14,734 nucleotides of DNA from positions 1 through 14,734 of the forward strand of contig JACRAO010000035.1 of assembly GCA_016213345.1 (NCBI GenBank). The letters run 5' to 3'. This stretch comes from Bdellovibrio sp. (GTDB lineage: Bacteria; Bdellovibrionota; UBA1018). The notes beneath the pieces are model-generated. The model had not been told where the DNA came from and made no database searches. It saw only the letters and a list, made by a program, of their open reading frames with translations. Position numbers and translations under genes: made by a program. Numbering within the stretch: position 1 is the first letter of the stretch; each line of letters opens with the position of its first letter. Below, one piece after another: positions 1 through 6,970 of the stretch.

Positions 1-8
1 ACTTCGTT

Positions 9-112
9 AGATTTCCTCAAAAAATCCTCACATACTGTCGTGTATGCTCCGGTTTTTTGAGAAAATCTGCCTCGTATCTAAACCTTTTTGAGCAGAATAT
101 AACTAGATTCTG
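9..112 (+). repeat. Hairpin repeat element, copy 1
   Basis: This is an intergenic palindromic element. An outer stem pairs 9-27 with 51-68 (17 pairs, one mismatch and one bulged base). A short inner stem, CATAC at 31-35 with GTATG at 42-46, caps it. The core around the inner stem, CTCA..CATA..GTCG..TATGC..TCCG, recurs in the same order at 6713-6738. The bases after the stem, up to AGATTCT near 105-111, also resemble the second copy. It lies just past the stop of the minus-strand gene ending at 114, so it could act as a 3' mRNA stabiliser or bidirectional terminator, but no T-run follows the stem on the minus strand. The outer boundaries are approximate. Confidence 0.6.
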
Positions 113-113
113 T

Positions 114-737
114 TTAAGATTTTTTCTTGCCTGTAATAAATAGGTCTTCGCTTTTCTGTTCCTCTTGTTTGTTTTTTTCTTTCAGTTCTGGATCATTGTT
201 AACAAGCCAATTTTCTGTAATTTTGTCTAAAACCGGGTTGGATTTGTCTAATTTGACATATATGTTTTTTTTATCAATTTCCACTCTTGTCCACTGCGAT
301 GGAATTCCCTTGGCGTCTGCAGCAAGCGCGATATCTGTTAAAAAACAAAGCTTATCACCTGTATCGTCTGGTGTATCGTCTGGAGTATCGTCTGAACTTA
401 GCCATGGCTCATACACAGCGCCAATAGCATCTACACATGCTCCTAATATGTCTTGAATATTAGGAGCACTTGCCGTCGGATCGAAATCAGAGCTTGCATA
501 CACTGAAGTTGCAGAAAGCTGGCCTTTATGATGTAAAGAAATACATAATACTATTTCATTTGTAAAAATTTCGCCAGTTACCTCAAACCAAGATTCGGTT
601 TTTAGTTTTGCCAGAGTCTTTAATCCAGAATCAAAATGAGTGGTATAAAGTTCTTTGACCATTTTTAGATAGTCATGAGGCAATTGACTAGATTTAGTTT
701 TAGGATCACCAGTGGTTATAGTCTCCAGCCTGCGCAT
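114..737 (-). CDS. Hypothetical cytoplasmic protein with Asp-rich DDTP repeat linker
   Basis: I do not recognise this 207-residue protein. It has no signal peptide and no membrane segment. A mixed alpha/beta-looking part spans residues 25-110 (WFEVTGEIFTNEIVLCISL at about 50-68, then FDP and a Cys-containing helix ILGACVDAIGAVYEPW). An acidic linker follows at 116-127, made of three DDT units. A second folded-looking part (130-180) precedes a charged, lysine-rich C-terminus. The linker is encoded by three 12-base units at 361-396. The start at 735-737 has no clear Shine-Dalgarno sequence; Met26 is an alternative but is no better supported. It is transcribed divergently from the secreted protein gene at 844. 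The opposite strand is open for 109 codons within it, but that frame has no ribosome site. Only the existence of the gene is fairly safe. Confidence 0.6.
   Translation of the reverse strand: MRRLETITTGDPKTKSSQLPHDYLKMVKELYTTHFDSGLKTLAKLKTESWFEVTGEIFTNEIVLCISLHHKGQLSATSVYASSDFDPTASAPNIQDILGACVDAIGAVYEPWLSSDDTPDDTPDDTGDKLCFLTDIALAADAKGIPSQWTRVEIDKKNIYVKLDKSNPVLDKITENWLVNNDPELKEKNKQEEQKSEDLFITGKKKS
361..396 (+). repeat. Three tandem 12-base units
   Basis: GTATCGTCTGGT, GTATCGTCTGGA and GTATCGTCTGAA stand head to tail. The unit length is a multiple of three, so changes in copy number keep the reading frame of the minus-strand gene. In that gene the units encode the DDTP/DDTG linker. Confidence 0.85.
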
Positions 738-843
738 TGTTATAAGTTATTATCGTTTATAATATTTTCCAGCAATAAAATAAACACTGCTTGCAAAGTA
801 TGACTCTATGCATTATATCATCTGATCTAGGAGGACTTAATTT

Positions 844-1362
844 ATGTCTAAAAATAAACTTATGTCAGTGTTGGTTTTATGCATGCTAATGGTTAGCAGT
901 GTTGGGTTTACAGAGGAAAAAGAAAAAACGGTATCAAGTGCAATGGGACTTACTGTTTTAAATACGCTTGCTACTTTAGATAAAGCAGAGGCATACAATG
1001 CTGTGACTTTGGGTCTAGAATTAGCTAAAGCAACCAGAGAACTAGTTGCGTTTTTGCCAGAATTATCTTCGCTTTGGCTAATGAATGATCAGGATGGCAA
1101 ACAAATTAGGGAAGTTCTAAAAGATTTCTTGAATGACAAGGCAAATGGTGATCGTCTAACAGAGGCCAAAATCACTACATATAATATGCCAGCAGGTGAA
1201 GGATTTAGAAAATGGTTTGCGTTAACCAAACAATCTGTAGTGAAAGAGAATGGTAATGAACACCTCCTGCGTGGAGCTACGTTGACTATTACTCAATCTG
1301 GAGAGTTTGGATTTCGTGGTCCTAGCACAACTTATACAACATCGATAGTACCATTGAGATAA
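844..1362 (+). CDS. Small secreted protein of unknown function
   Basis: This 172-residue protein has a clear Sec signal peptide: basic SKNK, then a hydrophobic stretch at residues 6-22 (LMSVLVLCMLMVSSVGF). Cleavage is probably close to residue 22, although no clean A-x-A site is present. The Cys at 13 sits inside the hydrophobic core and does not form a lipobox. The mature part begins with amphipathic helices (31-98) and ends in a beta-rich segment (106-171) with TLTITQSGEFGFRGP. The start is well fixed: AGGAGG at 829-834 lies nine bases before ATG. A terminator follows directly, so it appears monocistronic. I see no family match and propose no function. Confidence 0.75.
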   Translation: MSKNKLMSVLVLCMLMVSSVGFTEEKEKTVSSAMGLTVLNTLATLDKAEAYNAVTLGLELAKATRELVAFLPELSSLWLMNDQDGKQIREVLKDFLNDKANGDRLTEAKITTYNMPAGEGFRKWFALTKQSVVKENGNEHLLRGATLTITQSGEFGFRGPSTTYTTSIVPLR

Positions 1363-1370
1363 CAAGTAAT

Positions 1371-1400
1371 AAGGCACCAGAAAATACTGTGCCTTTTTTT
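1371..1400 (+). terminator. Intrinsic terminator after the secreted protein gene
   Basis: AAGGCAC at 1371-1377 pairs with GTGCCTT at 1389-1395. The stem extends inward through CAG/CTG around one bulged base and is followed by a run of seven or more T that overlaps the last stem pairs. It lies 8 bases after the stop of the upstream gene and well before the fumarase ribosome site, so it insulates the two genes. Confidence 0.85.
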
Positions 1401-1455
1401 ATTTCTAGATAAATATAACTAGGCTATATTACCTTCTCGTAGGAGGCGCTTTTGT

Positions 1456-3090
1456 ATGCCTGAGTTTTATTATCAAGACCCTTTCCCATTAAAAAAAGAT
1501 ACGACCGAGTATAGGCTTTTAACTAAAAAGTTTGTTTCTATCGCCAGATTTGAGGGCAGTGAAATTTTAAAAATAGATCCAGAGGGTCTTTCTTTATTGT
1601 CTAACGAAGCTATACGAGACATCTCGTTTTTAATGAGAGCTAAACACTTGGAGAAAGTAGCAAAGATTTTAGACGACCCTGAGAGCTCGCCTAATGACCG
1701 AGGAGTTGCATTGGCACTTTTAAGAAATGCAGATGTTTCTTCTCATTTTATTTTACCACTGTGTCAAGACACAGGGACTGCAACTATTGTTGCAAAGAAA
1801 GGATCCCAGGTTTGGACTGGAGTTCATGACGAAGAATATCTTTCATTAGGTATTTATAAAGCTTATACTGAAGAAAACCTGCGTTATTCACAAACTATGC
1901 CTATTTCAATGTATGAAGAGGTCAATTCTGGTACTAATTTGCCAGCTCAAATTGATATTTATGAAACTCTAGGTATGGAATACAAGTTTTTGTTTGTAAC
2001 AAAGGGTGGTGGCTCTGCAAACAAAAGTTTACTTTTTCAAGAGACGAAAGCTCTATTAAATCCTGAAAGACTAGAAAAATATTTAACAGAAAAAATGAAA
2101 ACACTTGGTACATCTGCTTGTCCACCTTATCATCTGGTTTTTGTTATTGGAGGAACATCGGCTGAGGCTTGCTTAAAAACTGTAAAACTAGCAAGTGCGG
2201 GTGATTTGGATGATTTACCCACTCAGGGAAATAAATTTGGGCAAGCATTTAGAGATTTAGATCTAGAAGAAAAAATGCTGCAATCTGCTCAAAAAACGGG
2301 AATAGGTGCTCAATTTGGAGGTAAGTATTTTGCTTTGGATGTTAAAATTATTAGGCTCCCACGGCATGGTGCTTCTTGTCCGGTTGGAGTTGGGGTTTCA
2401 TGTTCTGCAGATCGAAATGCAAGAGCAAAAATTAACCGTGATGGAATTTGGTTAGAAGCGATGGAGCGAAATCCAGTGCGGCTGATTCATGAAAAATATC
2501 GAGGCAATGCACGGGAAACAGGTGTAGTGAAAATTAATTTAAATAAACCAATGAAGGAAATTTTAGCTGAATTATCTAAGCACTCAGTAACTACGCGATT
2601 GGCGCTTACTGGGACACTCATAGTGGCCAGAGATATTGCTCATGCAAAAATCAAAGAACGAATTGACCAAGGTAAAGGGATGCCAGAGTATTTTAAGAAT
2701 CATCCTATTTACTATGCTGGTCCAGCAAAAACACCTACGGGACTTCCCTCGGGTTCGTTTGGTCCAACTACGGCTGGGCGTATGGACTCATATGTAGAGC
2801 CATTTCAGGCAATGGGTGGGTCTATGATTATGATGGCAAAGGGAAACAGAGGTCCTGCTGTCACGCAAGCATGTAAACAGCATGGCGGATTTTATTTAGG
2901 ATCGATTGGAGGCCCGGCAGCACTGCTGGCTCAAGAAAATATTAGGAAAGTTGAGCTTTTAGAGTATCCAGAGCTAGGGATGGAGGCTATTTATAAAATT
3001 GAGGTCGAAGATTTTCCCGCTTTTATTTTGGTGGATGACAAAGGAAATGACTTTTATGCTCAAATTGGAGCGATGGCTAAAATAGAGTAG
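1456..3090 (+). CDS. fumA: Fumarate hydratase class I, iron-sulfur type, single chain
   Basis: Catalyses the reversible hydration of fumarate to L-malate in the TCA cycle, in the cytoplasm, using an oxygen-sensitive [4Fe-4S] cluster. At 544 residues it matches the one-chain FumA/FumB form (E. coli about 548), not the split alpha/beta form. The three cluster ligands are C103 (LPLCQDTGTA), C222 (TSACPPYH) and C316 (GVSCSADRNAR), each offset by two from E. coli C105, C224 and C318. The C-terminal half has the expected GPTTAGRMDSYV (436-447), KGNRGPAV (462-469) and QHGGFYLGSIGGPAA (475-489). AGGAGG at 1441-1446 lies nine bases before ATG, which fixes the start. The sugar dehydrogenase gene follows after 15 bases and is probably cotranscribed. 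I saw no class II fumarase in the window. The symbol follows E. coli usage; fumB would be equally apt. Confidence 0.95.
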   Translation: MPEFYYQDPFPLKKDTTEYRLLTKKFVSIARFEGSEILKIDPEGLSLLSNEAIRDISFLMRAKHLEKVAKILDDPESSPNDRGVALALLRNADVSSHFILPLCQDTGTATIVAKKGSQVWTGVHDEEYLSLGIYKAYTEENLRYSQTMPISMYEEVNSGTNLPAQIDIYETLGMEYKFLFVTKGGGSANKSLLFQETKALLNPERLEKYLTEKMKTLGTSACPPYHLVFVIGGTSAEACLKTVKLASAGDLDDLPTQGNKFGQAFRDLDLEEKMLQSAQKTGIGAQFGGKYFALDVKIIRLPRHGASCPVGVGVSCSADRNARAKINRDGIWLEAMERNPVRLIHEKYRGNARETGVVKINLNKPMKEILAELSKHSVTTRLALTGTLIVARDIAHAKIKERIDQGKGMPEYFKNHPIYYAGPAKTPTGLPSGSFGPTTAGRMDSYVEPFQAMGGSMIMMAKGNRGPAVTQACKQHGGFYLGSIGGPAALLAQENIRKVELLEYPELGMEAIYKIEVEDFPAFILVDDKGNDFYAQIGAMAKIE

Positions 3091-3105
3091 AGGTTTTAAA
3101 TAGGA

Positions 3106-4290
3106 ATGGCGCATATTATTTTCATTTTAGTTTTGATGCTTTCTACTTGTGTTTATGCACTTGAACCTCTAACAAAAGCAGTATTTCAAGAAAAAGACCT
3201 AAGTAGAAAAAGAATTGATGTTTCACTTACTCCTTTACAAAAATTTATTAAGCCAACTGACATCCAATTTGTGCCAGGACAACCCTGGAAAATGGTTGTC
3301 TTAGAACAAGCTGGCAAAATTTGGTGGGTGTCTCTTAAAGATTCCAGTAGAGGGTTAATCCTTTCGGTTTCTGTAGTAGTCGATGTAGAAATGGGCCTTT
3401 TGGGCATGGCGTTTCATCCAAAGTTTCCAAAAGTGCCAAAAATATACATCAACTATAATCCTAGACGTTCTCATGCAAGACAAACCCGGATTTCAGAATG
3501 GACATTAGATCCAATTCATCTAAAAACGATGTCTGCAAAATCAGAGCGAGTGCTTTTAACAATCAATCAGCCATCTCCGAATCATAAGGGTGGCCAGCTT
3601 GTGTTTGGCTCTGACGGGTATTTGTATATTGGGCTTGGAGATGGTGGCCCACCCAGAGGTGATCCACATAACAATGGTCAAAGATTAAATACATTGTTAG
3701 GTAAAATATTAAGAATTGATGTTAACGAAAAAGCACACGGCAAGCAATATAGTATCCCATCAACAAATCCTTTTATAAATCGTAGATATGAACTACCTGA
3801 AATTTGGGCACTGGGTTTTAGAAATCCATGGCGTATTAGTTTTGATCCTAAAGATCGTCTTATTGTGGCAGATGTTGGTGAAGTTCAAAGAGAAGAACTA
3901 GACATTGTGGAAGCCGGTAAAAATTATGGTTGGAGTATAAAAGAAGGACATGTGTGTTTTAAACCTACTAGGGATTGTGCATCACAGACTTTCGCAAGTC
4001 CGTGGCTAGAGTATGATCGTGTGGATGGTGGATGTGTTATTGGAGGCTATGTCTATACTGGAAATAAAATTACAGCTCTAAAGGGAAAATATATTTTTGG
4101 TGATTTTATATCGGGTCGTTTATGGGCGGTGTCGTTGCTAGTTAATGACAATAATTTACATAGATCTCCTGAACTGTATGCTTTAGGGAAGTGGCCTTGG
4201 CAGTTTTCTAGTTTTGGTCGGGATGCCGATGGTGAAATTTATGTTGCTGATTATACGTCGGGCATGATTTTTCGTGTAGATCCTTTTTAA
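3106..4290 (+). CDS. Secreted PQQ-type sugar dehydrogenase (glucose/sorbosone dehydrogenase family)
   Basis: A 394-residue six-bladed beta-propeller of the soluble glucose/sorbosone dehydrogenase (GSDH/HHIPL) family, which oxidises sugars with PQQ in the periplasm. Visible hallmarks: GLLGMAFHP (97-105), SPNHKGGQLVFGSDGYLYIG (157-176) with H160 in the place of the family's catalytic histidine, GLGDGG (176-181), LGKILRIDV (198-206), GFRNPWRISFD (237-247), VADVGEVQREELDIV (254-268) and GGYVYTG (313-319). C284 and C291 could form a disulfide. The signal peptide is residues 1-18, probably cut after VYA. LSTC at 12-15 is a poor lipobox because T occupies -1. AGAGG about 12 bases before ATG is the only ribosome site. 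PQQ biosynthesis genes are not in the window, so the cofactor and substrate remain inferred. It may be an operon partner of fumarase. Confidence 0.88.
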   Translation: MAHIIFILVLMLSTCVYALEPLTKAVFQEKDLSRKRIDVSLTPLQKFIKPTDIQFVPGQPWKMVVLEQAGKIWWVSLKDSSRGLILSVSVVVDVEMGLLGMAFHPKFPKVPKIYINYNPRRSHARQTRISEWTLDPIHLKTMSAKSERVLLTINQPSPNHKGGQLVFGSDGYLYIGLGDGGPPRGDPHNNGQRLNTLLGKILRIDVNEKAHGKQYSIPSTNPFINRRYELPEIWALGFRNPWRISFDPKDRLIVADVGEVQREELDIVEAGKNYGWSIKEGHVCFKPTRDCASQTFASPWLEYDRVDGGCVIGGYVYTGNKITALKGKYIFGDFISGRLWAVSLLVNDNNLHRSPELYALGKWPWQFSSFGRDADGEIYVADYTSGMIFRVDPF

Positions 4291-4438
4291 ATTTTAGATG
4301 TTGGTGTCTATACTACTGTTATTTTTTTATAAACATAACTGCTTGAATTTGTTGAATAAAAAAAAATAAACGGCACTCTAAAAACCACTAAACCTCTTTT
4401 GTCTTGCGAAGTGCGCTAATGAGACTTAAAGAAATAAT

Positions 4439-5764
4439 ATGCACAAAACTCCAAACTTTAAAGTTTATGAACCACCCACAAAAGGTGAAAAGATTGATTT
4501 TCAAAATGGAAAACTAAATGTCCCAAAAAATCCTATTATTCCATTTATCGAAGGAGATGGAACAGGACCAGATATTTGGAAGGCATCACAAACGGTCTTT
4601 GATGCAGCCGTCGAAAAAGCATATCACGGGGACCGCAAAATCGAATGGTTCGAAGTTTTTGCTGGAGAGAAAGCTTTTAAAAAATTTAACAACTGGCTAC
4701 CCGAAGATACCTTAACAGCCTTAAGGTTTTATCAAGTTGCAATCAAAGGCCCGCTTACAACACCAATTGGAGGTGGGATTCGTTCTCTTAATGTAACTCT
4801 AAGACAAATGCTCGATCTCTACGTTTGTTTAAGACCTATACAATATTTTCAGGGAGTACCGTCACCTGTAAAACATCCTGAAAAAGTAAATATGGTTATA
4901 TTTCGCGAAAATACAGAAGATATTTATGCCGGTATCGAATATGAATCTGGTTCAGATAATAGTAAAAAGATTTTAAGTTTTTTGAAAGATACATTTCCAA
5001 AAGACTATGAAAAAATCAGATTTCCAGAAAACAGTGCAATTGGGATTAAACCTGTATCAAGAGAAGGAACTGAGAGATTAGTAAAAGCCGCTATCGAATA
5101 CGCCATAATAAATAAACGCAAATCTGTAAATATTGTTCATAAAGGCAATATCATGAAATTTACCGAAGGTGGTTTTAGAACTTGGGGATATGCGTTAGCA
5201 GAAAAAGAGTTTGGATCAAAAGTTTATACCTGGGAAAAATGGGAAAAAACCAAGAAAGAAAAAGGCGAAGATCTAGCCAACCAAGAACAAAAAGAAGCCC
5301 TGGCACATGGAAAAATTCTCATTAAAGATTCGATTGCAGATATTACATTACAACAAGTTCTAACTCGCCCTGAAGAGTTTGATGTAATAGCGACTTTAAA
5401 TTTAAATGGCGACTATTTGTCTGACGCATTGGCGGCTCAAGTGGGAGGTATTGGCATAGCTCCAGGTGGAAATATCAATTATATGACAGGTCACGCTGTA
5501 TTTGAAGCAACACACGGGACAGCTCCAAAGTATGCCGCTCAAGACAAAGTAAATCCTGGATCTGTAATTTTATCTGGTGAGATGATGTTTCGTTTTTTAG
5601 GCTGGAACGAAGCAGCTGATCTTATCTTAAAAGGCATTAACGGAGCTATTGCTGCAAAAAAGGTCACTTACGATTTTGCGCGCTTAATGAAGCAAGAAGG
5701 ATTTTCAGGAGTGAATGAAATTAAGTGTTCTGAGTTTGGGAAAGCCATTATTAACGAAATGTAA
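4439..5764 (+). CDS. icd: Isocitrate dehydrogenase, NADP-dependent
   Basis: Oxidatively decarboxylates isocitrate to 2-oxoglutarate in the cytoplasm. At 441 residues it is slightly longer than E. coli Icd (416) but collinear. The substrate loop is IRSLNVTLRQ (114-123), with S116, N118, R122 and R132 matching E. coli S113, N115, R119 and R129. Metal ligands D325 and D329 lie in NLNGDYLSDALAAQVGG. NADP choice is indicated by HGTAPKYAAQDKVNPG (359-374; K364, Y365, V371) and YDFARLM (Y411, R415), the residues that read the 2'-phosphate in E. coli. The C-terminus IKCSEFGKAII is also E. coli-like. The extra length lies mostly in a charged N-terminal lead, a Lys/Glu-rich loop (266-288) and a few residues near 420. 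There is no recognisable Shine-Dalgarno sequence before ATG, and the 148-base gap upstream shows no convincing promoter. S116 is the equivalent of the AceK phosphorylation site. Confidence 0.96.
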   Translation: MHKTPNFKVYEPPTKGEKIDFQNGKLNVPKNPIIPFIEGDGTGPDIWKASQTVFDAAVEKAYHGDRKIEWFEVFAGEKAFKKFNNWLPEDTLTALRFYQVAIKGPLTTPIGGGIRSLNVTLRQMLDLYVCLRPIQYFQGVPSPVKHPEKVNMVIFRENTEDIYAGIEYESGSDNSKKILSFLKDTFPKDYEKIRFPENSAIGIKPVSREGTERLVKAAIEYAIINKRKSVNIVHKGNIMKFTEGGFRTWGYALAEKEFGSKVYTWEKWEKTKKEKGEDLANQEQKEALAHGKILIKDSIADITLQQVLTRPEEFDVIATLNLNGDYLSDALAAQVGGIGIAPGGNINYMTGHAVFEATHGTAPKYAAQDKVNPGSVILSGEMMFRFLGWNEAADLILKGINGAIAAKKVTYDFARLMKQEGFSGVNEIKCSEFGKAIINEM

Positions 5765-5769
5765 TAATT

Positions 5770-5798
5770 TTGACTTGCTTTTACATAACGTGTTCAAT
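5770..5798 (+). promoter_or_regulatory. Candidate promoter for the S41-tail micro-gene
   Basis: TTGACT at 5770-5775 and TTCAAT at 5793-5798 are separated by 17 bases. The predicted start of transcription, near 5805, falls just before the strong ribosome site at 5811-5817. It begins six bases after the icd stop codon, so the micro-gene could be transcribed independently. Seen by eye only. Confidence 0.35.
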
Positions 5799-5821
5799 AT
5801 AAAAAGAAAAAAGGGGAAACT

Positions 5822-5995
5822 ATGAAAATTATGAAATTTTTGACATTGCGTTTAATGTTGTCTGATGGAACTGCGATAGAAAACAATGGAGCAGTTCCTG
5901 ATTATCCTTATACAATCACCATAGAAGACTATGTCAATGAATACAAAAATTATCAAAATGCTTATATTAAGAAATTATTAGAACTACTGCCTTGA
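5822..5995 (+). pseudogene. Micro-gene resembling the C-terminal tail of an S41 (C-terminal processing) protease
   Basis: A 57-codon open frame with a strong ribosome site (AAGGGG, five bases before ATG). The first nine residues, MKIMKFLTL, look like the start of a signal peptide. From residue 10 the text RLMLSDGTAIENNGAVPDYP (10-29), followed by YTITIEDYVNEYKNYQNAYI (30-49) and KKLLELLP, resembles the end of S41 tail-specific proteases. In that family a nucleotide-like GTxIENxGVxPD loop and a short helix close the protein. The PDZ domain, the Ser-Lys catalytic region and most of the peptidase fold are missing. The simplest reading is an in-frame internal deletion that joined the leader to the last 48 codons. 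It may still be expressed, since start, ribosome site and frame are all intact. The family match is from memory and needs a search. Confidence 0.5.
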
Positions 5996-6025
5996 TATAA
6001 ATTTTTTCCGAATTAACTTAAGCGC

Positions 6026-6562
6026 TTATTCCATAACTCCATTGAGTAAGAAATCAAATCTTAAACCTAGTGTAATGCCAGAAAATGCAGTTAAACTAGG
6101 AACCCAAGCGTATCCACTATTTAAACAAATTCGGACGGTTTTACCTAAAAGAAAATTTAATGCTACACTTGGTTCAAGCACAACTCCTCCACCAGTAGTA
6201 GCTGCTTGAAATCCTCCCGCCCCGCCTCCTAAAAGGCTAAGTTCGAGTTCTGCTTTTTTTGCAAATGAGTGAGTATATCCAACTAAAATGCCACCATAGC
6301 TAAAAGACCCAGCAGCACCGCCGCTTATTTGGCCAGTATAGCCTGCGCCTCCAACCGAAAAACTTTCGCTTTCATAGCTCATGTAGCGAGAACCAAAAAG
6401 CACTCCAATTGCTGCCGAGTTTTTGATCCCTTTTATTTCAGAAGATATACGAGATAGTCTTTGTGGGGATGAGTCAGCAGCAAGAGCAGATAGAGAAAAA
6501 ATAATCAGAGCTACACCGAAAATAAATATAAAAACAACCGGTTTCCTATCCATGGATTTCAT
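6026..6562 (-). CDS. Exported glycine-rich protein, probable small outer-membrane beta-barrel
   Basis: A 178-residue protein with a clear signal peptide: MKSMDRK, a hydrophobic core at 8-25, and a cut predicted after SALA (residue 28). The mature part has short glycine-rich, alternating hydrophobic strands (50-62, 82-98, 106-124) and ends with VLEPSVALNFLLGKTVRICL, an NSGYAWVP turn, then SGITLGLRFDF. That alternation, with YGGILVGYTHSF and GLRFDF, is typical of beta-barrel porin-like proteins of 6-8 strands. The last residue is not aromatic; the aromatic F171 lies seven residues before the end. GAAAGGAA on the minus strand (6572-6579) supports the ATG at 6560-6562; Met4 is a possible alternative. 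It faces the micro-gene at 5822 tail to tail, 30 bases apart. No function can be assigned. Confidence 0.7.
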   Translation of the reverse strand: MKSMDRKPVVFIFIFGVALIIFSLSALAADSSPQRLSRISSEIKGIKNSAAIGVLFGSRYMSYESESFSVGGAGYTGQISGGAAGSFSYGGILVGYTHSFAKKAELELSLLGGGAGGFQAATTGGGVVLEPSVALNFLLGKTVRICLNSGYAWVPSLTAFSGITLGLRFDFLLNGVME

Positions 6563-6696
6563 AACAATAAATTCCTTTCATTGTTTTTTTGAACTACTTT
6601 AGTTTAAAGTTTCTCATATATATATTTTTATTCAAGTATTTTTATATTGGTAACGTTTTATAATATAAAAACTGGGTAAATTTTGCCTAATGAAAC

Positions 6697-6808
6697 ACTA
6701 TATCGAAAAACGCTCACCATAGGTCGGGCTATGCCTCGCATTTTTCTCAATCGGCTCCCAAATCTGCACGCCGATTGTCTAGTTTATTCATGGACAGATT
6801 CTTAGAAT
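6697..6808 (+). repeat. Hairpin repeat element, copy 2
   Basis: This second copy has the same plan as 9-112 and the same orientation. The inner stem CATAG (6718-6722) pairs with CTATG (6729-6733) around GTCG. It is flanked by CTCA on the left and GC.TCG on the right, as in copy 1. The outer stem is degenerate (AAAAACGC against GCATTTTT). A further perfect 8-base stem, CAATCGGC at 6748-6755 with GCCGATTG at 6770-6777, follows. The 3' end, ACAGATTCTTAG at 6794-6805, resembles AGATTCTG in copy 1. It differs enough from copy 1 in the stems to suggest paired changes that preserve structure. Confidence 0.6.
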
Positions 6809-6903
6809 TTTGGGACAAAAAATCTCACGGCATTAATATTGTTTCCCTCTGAGAAAACTATATGGTTTCCATTTAGGAGACTGTTTTTTTCTAGCATCTT
6901 TAG

Positions 6904-6932
6904 TTGCAGTTAGATAGAACAACAGACATAAC
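6904..6932 (+). promoter_or_regulatory. Candidate mdh promoter
   Basis: TTGCAG at 6904-6909 and CATAAC at 6927-6932 lie 17 bases apart. A start near 6939 would leave a leader of about 32 bases holding the ribosome site AAGGAGA. Both boxes deviate from consensus. Confidence 0.3.
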
Positions 6933-6970
6933 TATCTTGCTTTTTAAACACTAAAAAAGGAGAAATATTT

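Larger units (their letters stand above)
6563..6970. other. 408-base divergent intergenic region before mdh
   Basis: This gap separates the minus-strand exported protein from mdh. Its left part (6580-6680) is very AT-rich and presumably carries the minus-strand promoter, but I cannot pick a convincing pair of boxes. The centre (6697-6808) is the second hairpin repeat. The right part carries the mdh promoter candidate and the mdh ribosome site AAGGAGA at 6957-6963. The only plus-strand frame starting with ATG of any note is 20 codons from 6790; it has no ribosome site and I do not call it. Confidence 0.6.

Noticed and set aside
127..456. Plus-strand open frame of 109 codons opposite the orphan gene at 114-737
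   Set aside because: It is rich in Ser/Phe as expected for the antisense of Lys/Asp-rich coding sequence, has no Shine-Dalgarno sequence, and is shorter than the minus-strand gene. A slight doubt remains because the minus-strand gene is itself unrecognised.
4291..4438. Possible terminator after the sugar dehydrogenase (TAGA...TCTA followed by a T-run near 4320)
   Set aside because: Only four outer pairs form, the inside does not pair, and the T-run is about 12 bases away from the stem.
6019..6028. Perfect palindrome TAAGCGCTTA between two convergent genes
   Set aside because: It has ten bases without a loop, which is too short for a terminator hairpin and frequent by chance; it contains the stop codon of the minus-strand gene.
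6790..6852. 20-codon plus-strand frame (MDRFLEFWDKKSHG...) upstream of mdh
   Set aside because: It begins inside the hairpin repeat, has no ribosome site and ends about 120 bases before mdh, so neither a leader-peptide role nor a gene is supported.
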